Positions 63,031 through 64,000 of a stretch of DNA of 64,000 nucleotides are shown here, in pieces (position 1 is the first letter of the stretch; every line of letters starts with the position of its first letter). The stretch lies in NCBI RefSeq assembly GCF_001426665.1, contig NZ_LMEY01000001.1, positions 1,205,179 through 1,269,178 on the forward strand, read 5' to 3'. Source of the DNA: Rhizobium sp. Root1334. Its GTDB lineage: Bacteria; Pseudomonadota; Alphaproteobacteria; Rhizobiales; Rhizobiaceae. Both the position numbers and the translations under genes were made by a program. The notes beneath the pieces are model-generated. The model was given only the letters and a program-made list of their open reading frames with translations. It searched no databases and was not told the origin of the DNA.

Positions 63031-63366
63031 TCAATCCCCCGATTTCGCGGTGATTTCGATGAAGCGGCGACGGCCGTCGCGAGCTTCCTTGATGCCGTCG
63101 ATGTTCCATTCGATGCCCTCATGGACAAGGGTGTCGGTATGAGAGAGCGTCCGGGCGATCTCGCTGGAGCGGATAACAAAACGCGAAAGCAGCACATTGC
63201 CAGTGGTGGCCGCTGCATAACGTTCGGCGTCTGACACATCGGTGCGGCTGGCCCATGCCGTCAGCAAATCGGCCACTTCATAAATCGGCTCATTGAAAGG
63301 ATCGCGGCCGATTTCCATCATGCGGCGGATGGTAATGCGTCGGTCAAGGTCTCCGGTCGCGGTCAT
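63031..63366 (-). CDS. Phage head closure / head-tail adaptor protein
   Basis: A 111-residue protein of the SPP1 gp16/HK97 head-closure type: it begins GDLDRRITIRRMMEIGRDPFNEPIYEVADLLTAWASRTDVSDAERYAA and ends with GIKEARDGRRRFIEITA, the compact beta-barrel family that plugs the capsid after packaging. ATG 63366 overlaps the portal stop (ATGA). Confidence 0.85.
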   Translation of the reverse strand: MTATGDLDRRITIRRMMEIGRDPFNEPIYEVADLLTAWASRTDVSDAERYAAATTGNVLLSRFVIRSSEIARTLSHTDTLVHEGIEWNIDGIKEARDGRRRFIEITAKSGD

Positions 63367-64000
63367 TCCTTCACCTCACCGGCCCCGGCCTCGGTCATGT
63401 TCAACGGCGAGAGGTATTCGTCGCCACCGTCGATCTTCGGCATGTTTTCCCAGCCGCGAATTTCGTTGACCGAGAGCCACCCGCCGTTACGGCCGACGCT
63501 GTAGGCATCGTAACGCGCCTTCATGTCGCCGCGCAGCAAGCCCGCCAGATCATGCTCCACGAACAACGTCTTGCGTCCTTCGGTGGTCAGCAGCGATGCG
63601 TTCATGGCCTGCTCGACGCGCCGCGCCATCGGTGCCAGGCACCGCACGACGAGAGCGCGGCTCTCCTGATCGGCGTTCGAATAGGTGGCGTTATCGGTGA
63701 TACCCGCGACGGTGGGCGGCACGCCCCAAATCCGGCAGATATCCATGTTGGTGAGCTTGCGGCTTTCCAGAAACTCCGCATCTTTCGAAGAGAAGGAGAA
63801 AGATTTCCAGTCCGTCCCGCCGTCTAGCACCAACACGCCGCGTGTTGCGAGGTCGGAGTTGACCTTGGTTTCCAGCTTGTCGAGAACGGTCTGGCGCTGA
63901 TCCTTTCCGATCACGTTCGGGAAAACCAGCGCTCCCTCCGGCAGGAAGCTTTTCGCGGCCTGCTTTCCGGCAGTGTCCTGCTGGGTCAAGGCGAGGTTGA
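63363..64000 (-). CDS. Phage portal protein (HK97 type), 5' truncated by the window edge
   Basis: The frame stays open to base 64000, so at least 211 C-terminal residues are present and more lies outside. FSFSSKDAEFLESRKLTNMDICRIWGVPPTVAGITDNATYSNADQESRALVVRCLAPMARRVEQAMNASLL is the conserved C-terminal core of HK97-family portals, and WLSVNEIRGWENMPKIDGGDEYLSPLNM is their usual tail. The portal is the dodecameric ring for DNA entry. The head-closure gene follows with no protease or capsid gene between. Confidence 0.93.
   Translation of the reverse strand, partial: NLALTQQDTAGKQAAKSFLPEGALVFPNVIGKDQRQTVLDKLETKVNSDLATRGVLVLDGGTDWKSFSFSSKDAEFLESRKLTNMDICRIWGVPPTVAGITDNATYSNADQESRALVVRCLAPMARRVEQAMNASLLTTEGRKTLFVEHDLAGLLRGDMKARYDAYSVGRNGGWLSVNEIRGWENMPKIDGGDEYLSPLNMTEAGAGEVKE

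Noticed and set aside
1-64000. CRISPR arrays, rRNA operons, insertion sequences and known riboswitches
   Set aside because: I saw no regularly spaced repeats, rRNA sequence, transposase gene or recognisable riboswitch aptamer; weak or unknown ones could escape reading by eye.

Overview
The window is a chromosomal segment of a Rhizobiaceae alphaproteobacterium, most likely of the Agrobacterium/Rhizobium group. Three things support this: the iol genes with a kinase fused to a DUF2090 domain and a separate RpiR-type regulator; a bacteriophytochrome that closely resembles Agrobacterium Agp2 (AtBphP2); and a mutM-rpsT-dnaA / ubiE-ubiB / cpa(ctp)-type Tad pilus neighbourhood. Intergenic GC-rich palindromes like those of rhizobia occur twice. 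Gene density is high, and ATGA or GTGA stop-start overlaps are common.

Layout. 1-3.0 kb: end of a VOC-family gene, a HAD phosphatase, an AraC regulator with a LysE-type exporter, and a GFA-fold protein. 3.0-9.9 kb: myo-inositol catabolism, all on the minus strand (iolR, iolC fusion, iolD, iolE, iolB), with three near-matches to the IolR operator. 10.3-12.3 kb: a class II glutamine amidotransferase converging on coaBC. 12.4-24.4 kb: an accessory block with bphO-bphP (light sensing), a MerR regulator and Zn/Cd/Pb-ATPase pair, a membrane alpha/beta hydrolase, a nucleoside deaminase, macAB efflux and a small secreted protein. 24.5-33.5 kb: core genes ubiB, ubiE, mutM, rpsT, dnaA and an M17 aminopeptidase, then a TadD-like lipoprotein. 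33.7-44.8 kb: a Tad/Flp pilus locus (tadC, tadB, cpaF, cpaE, cpaD, cpaC, cpaB, cpaA and pilin on minus; a stand-alone pilus N-domain protein and two TadE-like pseudopilins on plus).

44.9-57.2 kb is a nucleoside salvage and catabolism supercluster: deoB-add-upp on plus, an aspartic protease, then on minus a BMP-type nucleoside ABC transporter, cdd, a purine nucleoside phosphorylase, deoC and deoA. Its periplasmic binding protein lies separately at 56.2-57.2 kb. The transporter and binding-protein promoters share an exact 15-mer, TTTTTTTACCAATTG. Together the genes could import nucleosides, deaminate them, split off the base and feed (deoxy)ribose-phosphate to central metabolism. 57.5-60.8 kb holds a siderophore receptor with an AraC regulator.

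61.6-64.0 kb is the left end of an integrated element at a tRNA-Ser(GGA) gene. A tyrosine integrase lies 30 bp from the tRNA and is encoded at the end of a translationally coupled series: phage portal, head closure, 62-aa protein, integrase. No capsid or protease gene lies between portal and head closure. This is the least ordinary arrangement here, but the window ends before the element can be classified.
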